Shown piece by piece: positions 1-9,572 of a DNA stretch of 64,000 nt. The DNA is taken from positions 2,666,001-2,730,000 of the forward strand of contig NZ_CP150235.1 in assembly GCF_037974355.1 (NCBI RefSeq). Direction: 5' to 3'. Position 1 is the stretch's first letter. Every line of letters starts with the position of its first letter. Under the pieces are notes generated by a model. The model searched no databases, was not told where the DNA came from, and worked only from the letters and a program-made list of their open reading frames with translations. Source of the DNA: Paenibacillus sp. FSL R5-0517. GTDB lineage: Bacteria > Bacillota > Bacilli > Paenibacillales > Paenibacillaceae. A program made the translations under genes and the position numbers.

Positions 1-1477
1 TTTCAACTAGGGGCTGCAAGGTCATTTTCAGAATGGGATAATCCTGAAGCTCACGGTCAACGCTGATCTCGTAGGTGAGAATATCGTGATACCTCATCTG
101 TTGAATGACCAAGTAACTCCGCGCATGTTCAAGCTCGGTTTGAATCGATACCCAGTCGAATCCTTTGTTTAGACTCAAACGAAAGAACTTCGAGAGGGCC
201 TGCACAAGTTTGATTACATTTTCTTTTTTCTCTGCTTCAGCCATCCATAGAATGGATTCCAACGTGTTATAGAGGAAGTGAGGGTTGATCTGAGCTTGCA
301 GCGTACGTAGTTCAGCTATTTTCACCTGTTCATTCTCTCGAATACTCTTTTCGATTAATGTTTTGAGCTTATCCAGCATCACATTGAAGCTTTTGCCCAG
401 ATCAGCAATTTCGTCTGAGCCGTGTGGTGTGACTTTGGCCTCCAAGTAACCGTTTGCAGCTTTACGCATCTTGTTCATCAGAATCCGGATGGGAAGAATC
501 AGTCGATTATTCAGGAAAAAATATAATGATATTGCAAAGAAGGCACTTAATAAAACCGTGATGATGATCAATTGGCGAATGCTATTGGCCTCTGCAATGA
601 TTTCCTGATAAGGGGCTACCCCGATCATTTTCCATCCGGTCTGTTTGGAGGTGCTGTATACAACGAATTGCGGCTTGGATCCTGCGGACAGGATAAAGCT
701 GTCATGTTGCAAATGTAAGGGGATTGATCGGATCTGATCCATCATGCTTATGGATGCCGGGGTGGCATCCGGTCTGAAAAGAGTATTTCCGTGTTGATCA
801 CTGATGTAGAAAAAACCTGAATCCTTAATGGGGGTGCTCGTCAAAAAATCATCAATAAACGAATCATTCAAATCAATTACGATAAATCCGATGACCTCAT
901 GCGTGATTCGTTCCTTGACGGTGGTTATAATTGAAAGCGCATTCTGTTTAGGGTAAGCAAATCCATCCAGCCTGTTATATTCGGCATGGGCTGCAGAATG
1001 AGGGATGCGTAGAATGGCATCCGGATACTGTATCAGATACTTGAAGTACGGGTTACGTAGCGGATTCCGTTCCAGCTTGAACACGCCTTTTCGTTCACTT
1101 ATGCCTTTTCCATAGAAATTCACAAATGAGATATTAAGTACCTTGTCATACTTGTAAGTTTCCCGATATAGATTGTAGGTCTGAAGGATGGCTTTGGCTT
1201 CCGGGTAGGACTCCGATTGAGAATAAAGGTATTGAAGCACTTGTGGATTCTTGCCCAGTTCGAGCAATCGTTCCGTATCCTCAAACAAGATATCAATGTT
1301 CCTGGCAAGCTGGTCGGCGACCAATTGTGTCGAGGCCTTGTTATGATTGGATACGACCGTATAGGATTTGTGGTAAGAAATCAATCCAACCACGATCAGT
1401 GGTACTGAACTGAGGATGATAAACATGCTGAGTAATTTAAGCCTTAGGCTTGAAGCAATCCACTGAATGAGTTTCAA
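1..1477 (-). CDS. YesM-like sensor histidine kinase (C-terminus cut by window edge)
   Basis: Membrane sensor kinase of the YesM/LytS-like class (His_kinase family PF06580). The translated frame shows an N-terminal membrane segment (FIILSSVPLIVVGLISY), a long extracytoplasmic sensing region, a second membrane segment (QLIIIITVLLSAFFAISLYF), a HAMP-like stretch, and the phosphoacceptor motif QINPHFLYNTLES. The ATPase domain runs off position 1. I prefer the TTG at 1477, which has GGAG nine bases upstream; an in-frame ATG at 1492 has no clear ribosome site. It diverges from the sugar importer operon, so it probably senses that importer's substrate, with a response regulator gene expected just left of the window. 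Family sure; ligand inferred. Confidence 0.9.
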   Translation of the reverse strand, partial: MKLIQWIASSLRLKLLSMFIILSSVPLIVVGLISYHKSYTVVSNHNKASTQLVADQLARNIDILFEDTERLLELGKNPQVLQYLYSQSESYPEAKAILQTYNLYRETYKYDKVLNISFVNFYGKGISERKGVFKLERNPLRNPYFKYLIQYPDAILRIPHSAAHAEYNRLDGFAYPKQNALSIITTVKERITHEVIGFIVIDLNDSFIDDFLTSTPIKDSGFFYISDQHGNTLFRPDATPASISMMDQIRSIPLHLQHDSFILSAGSKPQFVVYSTSKQTGWKMIGVAPYQEIIAEANSIRQLIIITVLLSAFFAISLYFFLNNRLILPIRILMNKMRKAANGYLEAKVTPHGSDEIADLGKSFNVMLDKLKTLIEKSIRENEQVKIAELRTLQAQINPHFLYNTLESILWMAEAEKKENVIKLVQALSKFFRLSLNKGFDWVSIQTELEHARSYLVIQQMRYHDILTYEISVDRELQDYPILKMTLQPLVE

Positions 1478-1659
1478 CGTATTCCACTCCATCTGAAGGG
1501 ATCGAAAATGTACCATTAGTATAACATGATTTTTAGATATTTAAGAGAATCGCTAAATACTACACCATTAAACAAAGAAATTACACATTTTGGATCTCTG
1601 TTTTTGAAATTGCTAAATTATTACATTAAAAAAACAAGATACTCCATATAAGCTTGAAA

Positions 1660-1673
1660 TGAAAGCGTTCTAT
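1660..1673 (+). promoter_or_regulatory. candidate cre (CcpA) site overlapping a TATAAT
   Basis: TGAAAGCGTTCTAT matches the catabolite-responsive consensus TGWAANCGNTNWCA at 12 of 14 positions; the last two bases differ. It overlaps a TATAAT at 1671-1676 upstream of the first importer gene, so CcpA binding there would block transcription. No convincing -35 box sits 17 bp upstream. Assignment is by motif match only. Confidence 0.5.
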
Positions 1674-1719
1674 AATGTGATCACACCACAAGGTGAAATG
1701 AAAAAGGGAGGATCACAAC

Positions 1720-2742
1720 ATGCGAACCAAAAAAAAGTGGGGACTTGCCATAACATTGGCTATGGTGATGCTGGTTAGCACGGCATGCAGCAGTACCAAT
1801 GGAGGAGCAGGCTCCGATAATGAAACTTCAACAAATGGCAATGGGGGTACACCTGCCAGCGCCAAAACAATTACGCTCGGTTTTTCGCAGGTTGGTGCGG
1901 AGAGTGGCTGGCGTTCGGCGAATACCAAGTCGATCCAGGAGTCAGCCAAAGAAGCAGGCTATGATTTGAAGTTTTCGGATGCGCAGCAGAAGCAGGAAAA
2001 TCAGATTAAAGCCTTGCGATCCTTCATCCAGCAGAAGGTGACGGTGATAGCTTTTTCTCCTGTTGTGGAATCCGGTTGGGATACCGTATTGAAGGAAGCG
2101 AAGGATGCAGGCATTCCCGTAATTTTGACGGACCGTGCTGTGGATTCCCCGGATAAAACCCTCTACAAAACCTTTATTGGCTCCGACTTCGTAGAAGAAG
2201 GACGCAAAGCAGGTCAGTGGCTTAATGACCAATATAAGGACACACAAGACGAGATCAATATCGTAGAATTGCAGGGCACAACTGGCTCCGCACCAGCGAA
2301 TGACCGTCAAGAGGGCTTTATGGAATTGATTGCTTCCAATCCAAAGCTTAAAGTGATCGCTTCACAATCGGGAGACTTTACACGTGCCAAAGGCAAAGAA
2401 GTCATGCAGGCTTTCCTCAAAGCACATAAAAAAATCGATGTTCTCTACGCACATAATGACGATATGGCACTTGGTGCAATTCAGGCCATTGAAGCGGCAG
2501 GACTGAAACCAGGCGTAGATATCACCATTATCTCGGTTGATGCCGTGAAAGATGGGATGCAGGCTGCTGCTGATGGCAAAATCAACTTTATCGTGGAATG
2601 TAATCCGTTGTTAGGACCTCAATTAATGGAAGCGGTTCAAGCGGTAGTGGACGGGAAAGACATCGAACCCCGAATCGTGACAGATGAGACAACGTTCACA
2701 TCGGAGCAAGCCAAAGAAGCATTGCCAACACGCGAATACTAA
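1720..2742 (+). CDS. sugar ABC transporter substrate-binding lipoprotein, YtfQ-like
   Basis: Extracytoplasmic sugar receptor of the RbsB/YtfQ type (Peripla_BP_4). A lipobox VSTAC places the lipidated cysteine at residue 23, followed by a Ser/Gly/Asn-rich linker to about residue 45. Stretches such as LGFSQVGAESGWR, QQKQENQIKALRSF, VVESGWDTVLKEAKDAGIP and YAHNDDMALGAIQAIEAAG closely resemble E. coli YtfQ as I remember it, the galactofuranose-binding protein. Length (340 aa) is normal. It has a strong ribosome site (AAAAAGGGAGG). It is the first gene of a five-gene operon and is followed by a hairpin that probably limits readthrough. A five-carbon or furanose sugar is a fair guess; the true ligand is unknown. 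Confidence 0.93.
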   Translation: MRTKKKWGLAITLAMVMLVSTACSSTNGGAGSDNETSTNGNGGTPASAKTITLGFSQVGAESGWRSANTKSIQESAKEAGYDLKFSDAQQKQENQIKALRSFIQQKVTVIAFSPVVESGWDTVLKEAKDAGIPVILTDRAVDSPDKTLYKTFIGSDFVEEGRKAGQWLNDQYKDTQDEINIVELQGTTGSAPANDRQEGFMELIASNPKLKVIASQSGDFTRAKGKEVMQAFLKAHKKIDVLYAHNDDMALGAIQAIEAAGLKPGVDITIISVDAVKDGMQAAADGKINFIVECNPLLGPQLMEAVQAVVDGKDIEPRIVTDETTFTSEQAKEALPTREY

Positions 2743-2763
2743 ACGCAGATTCGTATAACACCG

Positions 2764-2806
2764 AAAAGTCATTTTTCGACCAGGCTGTCGCTAAATGACT
2801 TTTTTC
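2764..2806 (+). terminator. intra-operon hairpin after the binding-protein gene
   Basis: AAAGTCATTT pairs with AAATGACTTT around a 22-base loop, followed by a T run. It lies between the receptor gene and the ATPase gene, so it probably acts as a partial terminator or mRNA 3' stabiliser, giving more receptor than transporter. Confidence 0.7.
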
Positions 2807-2827
2807 CATAACAAAGGAGAGGGTTAT

Positions 2828-4339
2828 ATGGCCGAGCAAGCACCCATTTTGCAAATGACAGGTATCACCAAACAATTTCCCGGCGTTAAAGCGCTATCCA
2901 GCGTCAGCTTTCGTTTGTTTCCGGGCGAGATTCATGCCTTGATGGGTGAGAACGGAGCGGGAAAGTCGACACTTATTAAAGTTCTGACTGGCGTGTATTC
3001 CATTGATGAGGGAACGGTAACGATGGGTCATCGCGAACTTTCCATTTCCGGTCCGCTCGAAGCACAGAAGGCGGGAATCAGTACCGTTTACCAGGAGGTT
3101 AATCTCTGCCCGAACTTAACAGTTGCTGAGAATATTTTTATCGGGCGGGAGCCGATGCGATTTGGCAAAATCAATTGGAAGCAAATGAACCAAGATGCGG
3201 AGAACCTGCTGCGAGACAGATTACATCTGTCCATCGATGTTAAGGCCCCTTTACAGAATTACTCAGTCGCGATTCAACAACTGATTGCGATTGCAAGAGC
3301 ACTCAGCATCTCAGCCAAAGTGCTCATACTGGATGAGCCTACATCCAGTTTGGACAAAAACGAAGTTCAGCAACTGTTTCGAATTATGCACAAATTAAAG
3401 AGTGAAGGTCTCGCCATTCTTTTTGTTACTCATTTTCTAGATCAGGTATACGAAATGTCGGATCGTCTAACGGTGCTCCGTAATGGGGAATTGGAAGGAG
3501 AGTACATAGCCGCAGAACTTCCACGCATGGAACTAGTGCTCAAGATGATCGGCAAGGAGCTTGAAGTGTTAGAGGAGCTTCCGAAGGAAACGGATGCTGC
3601 CCAGGCGGAGTCGGGCGAACTGTTAATTACCGCCAAGGGGCTTGGACGGAAAGGCGCAATTGAGCCGTTCGATCTGGATATCCGTAAGGGAGAAGTCCTG
3701 GGCTTGGCTGGATTATTGGGGTCTGGTCGGACCGAGATCGCTCGCCTCTTCTTTGGTGCAGATCGATCGGACGAAGGCAAGCTGCTTGTTGTGGATACAG
3801 GAAGCATGGTCAAATCGCCACGTCATGCGATTGATCAGAATATTGCCTTTTGCTCCGAGAACCGTAAAACCGAAGGCATCATCGATGATTTGACCATCCG
3901 GGAGAACATTATTCTGGCTTTACAGGCGACACGCGGCTGGTCTAAACCGATCTCACGCAAGAAGCAGGATGAGATTGCCGAAAAGTACATCAACCTGTTA
4001 AATATCCATCCCAAAAATCCGGAGCATTTAATTAAAAATCTGAGCGGCGGTAATCAGCAAAAGGTGTTGCTTGCCCGGTGGCTGCTGATGAACCCGGATC
4101 TGTTGATTCTCGATGAACCTACGCGTGGCATTGATATTGGTGCAAAGACTGAAATACAGAAGCTGGTGCTCTCTCTGTCGAAGCAGGGCATGGCCGTGCT
4201 GTTCATTTCTTCTGAGTTGGAAGAAGTGATTCGTGTCAGCCAACGGATTGCCGTACTTCGGGACCGCAAAAAAGTGAAAGAACTCAGCGGGGAACAGATC
4301 CATCAGCAGCAAATTATGAAAGCAATGGCAGGAGGTTAA
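2828..4339 (+). CDS. sugar ABC transporter ATPase, two ABC domains (YtfR/RbsA/MglA type)
   Basis: Energises sugar import on the cytoplasmic face. Two nucleotide-binding domains sit in tandem. The first has Walker A GENGAGKST and Walker B VLILDEPTSSLDK. The second has a degenerate P-loop region (GLAGLLGSGRTEIARL), signature LSGGNQQKVLLARWL and Walker B LLILDEPTRGID; this asymmetry is normal for RbsA/MglA proteins. I start at 2828 (MAEQAP), which has AAAGGAGAGG just upstream, rather than at an in-frame ATG 11 codons earlier with no ribosome site. The next permease follows four bases downstream, so the genes are translationally close. Confidence 0.95.
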   Translation: MAEQAPILQMTGITKQFPGVKALSSVSFRLFPGEIHALMGENGAGKSTLIKVLTGVYSIDEGTVTMGHRELSISGPLEAQKAGISTVYQEVNLCPNLTVAENIFIGREPMRFGKINWKQMNQDAENLLRDRLHLSIDVKAPLQNYSVAIQQLIAIARALSISAKVLILDEPTSSLDKNEVQQLFRIMHKLKSEGLAILFVTHFLDQVYEMSDRLTVLRNGELEGEYIAAELPRMELVLKMIGKELEVLEELPKETDAAQAESGELLITAKGLGRKGAIEPFDLDIRKGEVLGLAGLLGSGRTEIARLFFGADRSDEGKLLVVDTGSMVKSPRHAIDQNIAFCSENRKTEGIIDDLTIRENIILALQATRGWSKPISRKKQDEIAEKYINLLNIHPKNPEHLIKNLSGGNQQKVLLARWLLMNPDLLILDEPTRGIDIGAKTEIQKLVLSLSKQGMAVLFISSELEEVIRVSQRIAVLRDRKKVKELSGEQIHQQQIMKAMAGG

Positions 4340-4343
4340 AGAG

Positions 4344-5387
4344 ATGGCGGGCAAGATGCGTAAACATCATTTGTTTTGGCCGTTATGTATGCTTGGTTTA
4401 CTTTTAATCTTTAATTTGCTGTACTCTCCGGATTTCTTCTCCCTTGTCATGCGTGAAGGAAATCTGTATGGCAGCTTGATTGATATTCTCAACTTTGGAG
4501 CGCCTTTGATTCTGGTATCCATCGGCATGACACTGGTCATTGCGACCGGAGGCATCGATTTGTCCGTGGGCTCCATTGTCGCGATCTCCGGTGCCGTGGC
4601 TTGTATGAGTATCAGCAGAGGAGTAGACCAGAGTTCCTTGGGGCTTGTACTGGGTGCGCTTGGATTATCAATGGGGCTTTCCCTGATCTTGGGTGTATGG
4701 AACGGGGCGCTTGTTTCGGTTGCCCGAATTCAGCCCATTATTGCGACGCTTATTCTAATGGTGGCCGGACGTGGGATTGCACAATTGATTACGAGTGGAC
4801 AGATTATTACGGTATCCAATGCCAACTACGCCTATATCGGAGCCGGTTCGCTTGCAGCATTGCCTTTTTCCATCTTCATCGTATTAACTGTCCTGATTGT
4901 GGCCACTCTGTTGACGAGAAAAACGGCACTGGGACTGTTTATCGAATCGGTCGGAAGTAACGCGAGCGCGAGCCGACTGGCAGGTATTCGTTCCAAAACG
5001 GTTATTCTCACAGTTTATGTGTTCTGTGGACTGTGTGCCGGTATTGCCGGGCTTATTCTCAGCTCGAATGTATCCAGTGCGGATGGAAATAACGCGGGTC
5101 TGTGGTATGAACTCGATGCCATTCTTGCGGTAGTCATCGGGGGTACTTCGCTCAATGGAGGACGTTTCTATCTCATGGGTACCGTCGTTGGAGCGTTGAT
5201 TATTCAAACCTTAACAACAACGATCTATATGATTGGCGTTCCGCCAGAAGTTACGTTGGTTGTTAAAGCTTTTGTTGTATTAGCCGTATGTTTGATTCAA
5301 TCTGATTCATTCCGCAATTCCATGGTGATCCGTTGGAAAAAACGGAAATATCCAGCCGAACAGGGGGTTAACCGCCATGTTTCTTAA
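4344..5387 (+). CDS. sugar ABC transporter permease, YtfT-like
   Basis: Membrane subunit of the BPD_transp_2 family (RbsC/YtfT). It has about eight to ten hydrophobic segments and the family hallmark TGGIDLSVGSIVAISGAV near residue 75. Later, ELDAILAVVIGGTSLNGGRF is the conserved permease-ATPase contact region. It starts four bases after the ATPase stop with AGGAGG overlapping the end of that gene, and its stop overlaps the start of the next permease. Two different permeases with one double ATPase match the YtfT/YjfF heterodimer arrangement. Confidence 0.94.
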   Translation: MAGKMRKHHLFWPLCMLGLLLIFNLLYSPDFFSLVMREGNLYGSLIDILNFGAPLILVSIGMTLVIATGGIDLSVGSIVAISGAVACMSISRGVDQSSLGLVLGALGLSMGLSLILGVWNGALVSVARIQPIIATLILMVAGRGIAQLITSGQIITVSNANYAYIGAGSLAALPFSIFIVLTVLIVATLLTRKTALGLFIESVGSNASASRLAGIRSKTVILTVYVFCGLCAGIAGLILSSNVSSADGNNAGLWYELDAILAVVIGGTSLNGGRFYLMGTVVGALIIQTLTTTIYMIGVPPEVTLVVKAFVVLAVCLIQSDSFRNSMVIRWKKRKYPAEQGVNRHVS

Positions 5388-6351
5388 TCGTAAGTATCTC
5401 CCGGTCTTTGTCACTTTCGGCTTGCTGGCCGTGATGTTTGCCATAGGGTCTTTCAGGTACACGGGATTCTTCTCCACACAGGTGCTGCTTAATCTTCTCA
5501 TTGATAACGCATTTCTGATTATCACGGCAATTGGCATGACCTTTGTCATTGTATCGGGGGGAATCGACTTGTCGGTTGGTTCAGTCATAGCGCTGACAAC
5601 CATTATTAGCGCAAGTCTGGTGGAGAAGCAGGGCTGGTCACCTGCCATTGTTATACCGTTGGTGCTTGTGATGGGTGCATTGTTTGGCACAGTTATGGGG
5701 GCGATCATCCACTATTTTAAAATTCAGCCCTTCATTGTGACGCTGGCCGGCATGTTTTTGGCGCGGGGGCTGTGTTATGTCATCAGTCTCGACACCATTA
5801 CGATTACGAATCCATTTTATACACAGGTAGCACAGGCGAAAATATCCCTGCCAGGGGGCAGCTTTGTCTCCATTAATGTGATTATTGCTCTGATCATTCT
5901 ACTGCTTGCGATCTACCTGGCACATTATACCCGGTTCGGGCGCAACGTTTACGCCCTTGGTGGAAGTGAACAATCTGCGCTGCTCATGGGATTGCCGGTT
6001 GCACGTACCAAAATCCTGGTGTACACGTTCAGCGGTTTGTGCTCCGCGCTTGCCGGTGTCGTCTTCACCTTCTATATGTTATCGGGTTATGGATTACACG
6101 CCATGGGTCTTGAACTCGATACCATCGCGGCTGTTGTCATCGGAGGTACCTTGTTAACAGGTGGTGTGGGGTACGTGGCGGGAACCTTTATTGGTGTATT
6201 GATCCAGGGAGCTATCCAAACTATAATTAGCTTCGAAGGCACGCTCAGCTCGTGGTGGACCAAGATTGTGATTGGCCTAATGCTGTTTGTTTTTATTTTG
6301 TTCCAACGACTGCTTAGCGGGCGGCGAGTATCCTCGAAATCACTGCATTAA
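5377..6351 (+). CDS. sugar ABC transporter permease, YjfF-like
   Basis: Second membrane subunit of the same importer (BPD_transp_2 family, 324 aa). It has SGGIDLSVGSVIALTTII near residue 62, FIVTLAGMFLARGLCYV, and GLELDTIAAVVIGGTLLTGG towards the C-terminus. It overlaps the preceding permease by 11 bases, a sign of coupled translation. Order receptor, ATPase, permease, permease is the same as ytfQ-ytfR-ytfT-yjfF in E. coli, which supports a galactofuranose-like or related pentose/furanose substrate by synteny. Confidence 0.94.
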   Translation: MFLNRKYLPVFVTFGLLAVMFAIGSFRYTGFFSTQVLLNLLIDNAFLIITAIGMTFVIVSGGIDLSVGSVIALTTIISASLVEKQGWSPAIVIPLVLVMGALFGTVMGAIIHYFKIQPFIVTLAGMFLARGLCYVISLDTITITNPFYTQVAQAKISLPGGSFVSINVIIALIILLLAIYLAHYTRFGRNVYALGGSEQSALLMGLPVARTKILVYTFSGLCSALAGVVFTFYMLSGYGLHAMGLELDTIAAVVIGGTLLTGGVGYVAGTFIGVLIQGAIQTIISFEGTLSSWWTKIVIGLMLFVFILFQRLLSGRRVSSKSLH

Positions 6352-6463
6352 GTGGATCGAATGAAATGATATGATATTGGACGCAAATACCGAACAATGA
6401 AATGACCATATGTGCTCTGCATCGGTGGCTGCGGAAACTAACATGGAGATGGGGGATGCGTGA

Positions 6464-7516
6464 ATGAGAAGACATGTGAATGGGTTGTGCTTGTTCATAC
6501 TGCTGCTGCTTGTCGGCTGTACAACACCTGAGTCTGAATCTGTGCCTCCGCCCATCTCGTCTAACAACTTGGAAACTCTCCCATCTGTTGAGGAATGGAT
6601 GGAATCAGCGGTAGCAAGGGATACCTCTACGAAACCAATTGTCTTGGGTTTTTCACAACTGGGGAGAGAGAGTGCCTGGCGTCTGGCTAACTCCATGTCT
6701 ATTCGTACTGCTGCGGCTGAATCGGGAATTTCCCTTGTGATAAAAAATGCAGAACAGTCTCAGACGAAACAGTTCGAGGCTGTTCGGTCGTTCATCAGGC
6801 AAAAGGTCGACGTCATTGCCATTGCACCTGTCGTGGAATCGGGCTGGGAGAGTATTCTTCAGGAGGCCAAGGATGCAGGCATACCCGTGATCATCGTAGA
6901 CCGGTCAGTCGATGTCCAAGACACTTCACTTTTTGTGACAACGATTGGATCTGACTTTTATGAGGAAGGTGTGAAGGCTGGGAAGTACATTCAGGATCGG
7001 ATGCGAAATCATCCGGGTACGATACGAATTGCCGAACTGCAAGGCACGAGTGGTTCTACGCCTTCCATCCAGCGTGGCGAGGGATTTAGAAGCATTTTCG
7101 ACACCAGAACAGACATTATCTTTTCACAAAGTGCTCCTGCCGATTTTACGGAGGCCAATGGGAAACAAGTTATGAAAGGTTTCCTTCAGGTTCCGGAAGA
7201 AGAAAGGCCGCAGGTTCTTTTTGCCCATAATGACGAAATGGCTTTTGGCGCCATTCAAGCGATCGAAGAAGCTGGGCTGAAGCCGGGAGAGGACATCATC
7301 ATTGTCTCGGTGGACGGCTCCCGCAAAGCACTTGAAATTCTGGCGAGTGGGAAAATCAACGCCGTCGTGGAATGTAACCCGCTGCTTGGTCCTCAGCTTA
7401 TGCAGGCTACCAAAGAAATTATCGCAGGACGTACACTTCCGAAGCGCATGGTCCCCCCGGAGGACATTTTTACACAGGAGAGTGCTAAACGGGAGATGTA
7501 CAATCGGAGATTTTAG
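6464..7516 (+). CDS. second YtfQ-like substrate-binding lipoprotein
   Basis: A paralogue of the binding protein at the head of the operon. It has a short signal with lipobox LVGC (Cys19), a longer linker to about residue 58, then VLGFSQLGRESAWRLANSMS, VVESGWESILQEAKDAGIP, FAHNDEMAFGAIQAIEEAG and VVECNPLLGPQLMQA, each matching the first protein's motifs. It follows the permease genes after a 112-base gap and has GGAGATGGGGG upstream. A second receptor may broaden the ligand range or serve as the signalling partner for the divergent YesM-type kinase; that second role is inference. A GTG or ATG nearer the ribosome site is out of frame, so 6464 is the start. Confidence 0.92.
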   Translation: MRRHVNGLCLFILLLLVGCTTPESESVPPPISSNNLETLPSVEEWMESAVARDTSTKPIVLGFSQLGRESAWRLANSMSIRTAAAESGISLVIKNAEQSQTKQFEAVRSFIRQKVDVIAIAPVVESGWESILQEAKDAGIPVIIVDRSVDVQDTSLFVTTIGSDFYEEGVKAGKYIQDRMRNHPGTIRIAELQGTSGSTPSIQRGEGFRSIFDTRTDIIFSQSAPADFTEANGKQVMKGFLQVPEEERPQVLFAHNDEMAFGAIQAIEEAGLKPGEDIIIVSVDGSRKALEILASGKINAVVECNPLLGPQLMQATKEIIAGRTLPKRMVPPEDIFTQESAKREMYNRRF

Positions 7517-7643
7517 AGTACGTAGAAAAATAGAACATTTTGGATAAAATAGAATTTACTTTAAATCACCTTATCGTTTATACTAAACTCACCTTGAACT
7601 AAAGTCTTATCTATGAGAAAGGAGGCTGTGGTTTGCCTTTAAT

Positions 7644-7657
7644 TGAAAGCGCTTTTT
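7644..7657 (+). promoter_or_regulatory. candidate cre (CcpA) site upstream of the CE4 gene
   Basis: TGAAAGCGCTTTTT fits the CcpA consensus TGWAANCGNTNWCA at 12 of 14 positions, 80 bases before the deacetylase start codon. Motif evidence only. Confidence 0.45.
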
Positions 7658-7737
7658 TTCGAGGGTTGAACGTTGATAAAGAGAGGGAGTGTAGTAGTAA
7701 GGTATTATGCTGTGAATAAATATGAGGAGGTAATATT

Positions 7738-8802
7738 ATGTTCAAAGGAAAGCTGGTAAAAGCGGTAATATCTCTCGCACTCTTCAGTACATTGTTCTCC
7801 ATTCCTGCAGTGCCTGATGCTCGTGCTGCGGACGCAGCCTGTCCAAATGGTTATGTAGGCTTGACGTTTGATGATGGCCCATCTGGAAATACAACAAACA
7901 TGCTTAACGCATTGAAGCAGGCTGGTTTACGGGCAACGATGTTCAATGTTGGACAAAATGCGCAAAACAATCAATCTCTGGTTACTGCACAGGTGGCAGC
8001 TGGCATGTGGATCGGCAATCATTCCTATACACATCCGAATATGACTACGTTAAACAGTTCTCAGATGTCGTCAGAGATTACACGGACACAGCAAACGATT
8101 CAGTCCATTACTGGAAGTTCACCTAAATTGTTCAGACCTCCTTACGGTGCGACTAATGCAACCTTGAAATCCGTTGTGAGCCAGAACGGGCTGACTGAAG
8201 TGCTGTGGAACGTAGATTCCCAAGACTGGAATGGCGCCAGTGCAAACCAGATTGTAGCGGCTGTGAACAACATGAAAAGTGGTGATGTCATTCTAATGCA
8301 TGATCAGTACCAGACAACACTTCAGGCCATTCCGCAGATTGCACAAAATCTGAAGAATCGCGGCCTTTGCTCCGGCATGATCTCACCGGCGACAGGTCGG
8401 GCAGTCGCGCCTGATGGAGGCACCACCAATCCTCCAGGTACTTCAACAAAAGTGGAAGCTGAGAATATGACCAAAGGTGGTCAGTACACTGGGAATATAA
8501 GCTCTCCTTTCAATGGAGTAGTGCTGTATGCTAACAATGATTTGGTTAAATACACGCAGTATTTTGCAACGGGTACTCATAATTTTTCACTTCGTGGGGC
8601 GTCAAACAATGCCAATATGGCTAGAGTGGATTTGAAGATTGGCGGACAGACCAAGGGAACCTTTTACTTCGGGGGAAACAACCCTGCGGTGTATACGCTT
8701 AATAATGTTACTCATGGCACAGGAAACCAAGAGATTCAGCTGGTTGTAACTGCCGATGATGGAACATGGGACGTGTACATTGATTACTTGGAAATAAACT
8801 AA
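7738..8802 (+). CDS. secreted polysaccharide deacetylase (CE4) with C-terminal CBM
   Basis: Secreted carbohydrate esterase family 4 enzyme that removes acetyl groups from acetylxylan or chitin oligomers. A signal peptide of about 30 residues ends DARA-AD. NodB motifs are clear: TFDDGPSGNT (metal-binding Asp46), GNHSYTHPN (His95, His99), RPPYGATN, and VILMHDQ with the catalytic His. A Pro/Thr/Gly linker near residue 225 leads to a roughly 115-residue beta-sandwich starting TKVEAENM and ending DGTWDVYIDYLEI, typical of CBM35/CBM36 modules that often bind xylan. Acetylxylan esterase is therefore my first guess, chitin deacetylase second. It is monocistronic, with a cre-like box upstream and a perfect terminator downstream. 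Confidence 0.9.
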   Translation: MFKGKLVKAVISLALFSTLFSIPAVPDARAADAACPNGYVGLTFDDGPSGNTTNMLNALKQAGLRATMFNVGQNAQNNQSLVTAQVAAGMWIGNHSYTHPNMTTLNSSQMSSEITRTQQTIQSITGSSPKLFRPPYGATNATLKSVVSQNGLTEVLWNVDSQDWNGASANQIVAAVNNMKSGDVILMHDQYQTTLQAIPQIAQNLKNRGLCSGMISPATGRAVAPDGGTTNPPGTSTKVEAENMTKGGQYTGNISSPFNGVVLYANNDLVKYTQYFATGTHNFSLRGASNNANMARVDLKIGGQTKGTFYFGGNNPAVYTLNNVTHGTGNQEIQLVVTADDGTWDVYIDYLEIN

Positions 8803-8833
8803 TTATCGCAGGGTTAATTGAAAAATGTACAGA

Positions 8834-8878
8834 GATGAAATCCCATTGGAAGCCCAATGGGATTTCATCGTGTTTTTG
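8834..8878 (+). terminator. rho-independent terminator after the CE4 gene
   Basis: A perfect 16-bp stem (GATGAAATCCCATTGG and its complement) with a four-base loop is followed shortly by TTTTT. It ends the deacetylase transcript. Confidence 0.9.
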
Positions 8879-8989
8879 GACATTTTGTAATACAAAAGTG
8901 GAAGGGAAACATTTATAATGGATGAAATGTGGACAGGGAAAATTTGGTGTGTATTGAAACCATTTGTTTATTAGGAGTGGATTGATCCA

Positions 8990-9517
8990 ATGATCATTAT
9001 GATTAACGGCGCGTTTGGTTCGGGGAAAACTTCGGCTGCAAAAGCACTTCAACCTTTAATTTCCAACAGTATGATCTATGATCCTGAAGAAATTGGTTAT
9101 ATGCTCAGAAAACTTCTCCCGGAGAATTATAGAGAGGAGAATGAACGGACGGATGATTTTCAAGATATCGAACTGTGGAGAATACTAACCGTAAAGACAG
9201 CAAAAGAGGTTAAACAGAAATATAACAAACATTTGATTATCCCCATGACCATCTATAAAGAGGAAAACTTTCAGTACATCTATAACGGGTTGAGAGAGAT
9301 TGATCAGGACATTCATCATTTTTGCCTAACGGCTACAGAAGAGACGATATATCATCGTTTGGCGAAACGAGGAGATGAATATGGAGGCTGGCAGTATCAA
9401 CAAGCGCCCAAGTGTGTTGAAGCTTTCAAGGATGAACAATTTCAAACCTACATTGTTACCGATCATCTGGAGACCAGTGAAATCATAGAACTCATATTGA
9501 AGAAGGTCCTAAAATAA
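8990..9517 (+). CDS. P-loop kinase-like protein related to TmrB
   Basis: A 175-residue P-loop protein. The N-terminus MIIMINGAFGSGKTSAAKAL gives a Walker A motif, and YDPEEIGYMLRKLLP, LIIPMTIY and HHFCLTATEETIYHRL follow the layout of B. subtilis TmrB, an ATP-binding protein that confers tunicamycin resistance. The match is from memory of TmrB, so resistance is a possibility rather than a demonstrated role. Start is the ATG with AGGAG about 15 bases upstream. First gene of an AT-rich stretch of small enzymes, which may have been acquired piecemeal. Confidence 0.8.
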   Translation: MIIMINGAFGSGKTSAAKALQPLISNSMIYDPEEIGYMLRKLLPENYREENERTDDFQDIELWRILTVKTAKEVKQKYNKHLIIPMTIYKEENFQYIYNGLREIDQDIHHFCLTATEETIYHRLAKRGDEYGGWQYQQAPKCVEAFKDEQFQTYIVTDHLETSEIIELILKKVLK

Positions 9518-9572
9518 AATGCGAAGTTGTATGGGGAAATCTGTATAACGAACAGAAGAGGATGGATGGCAA

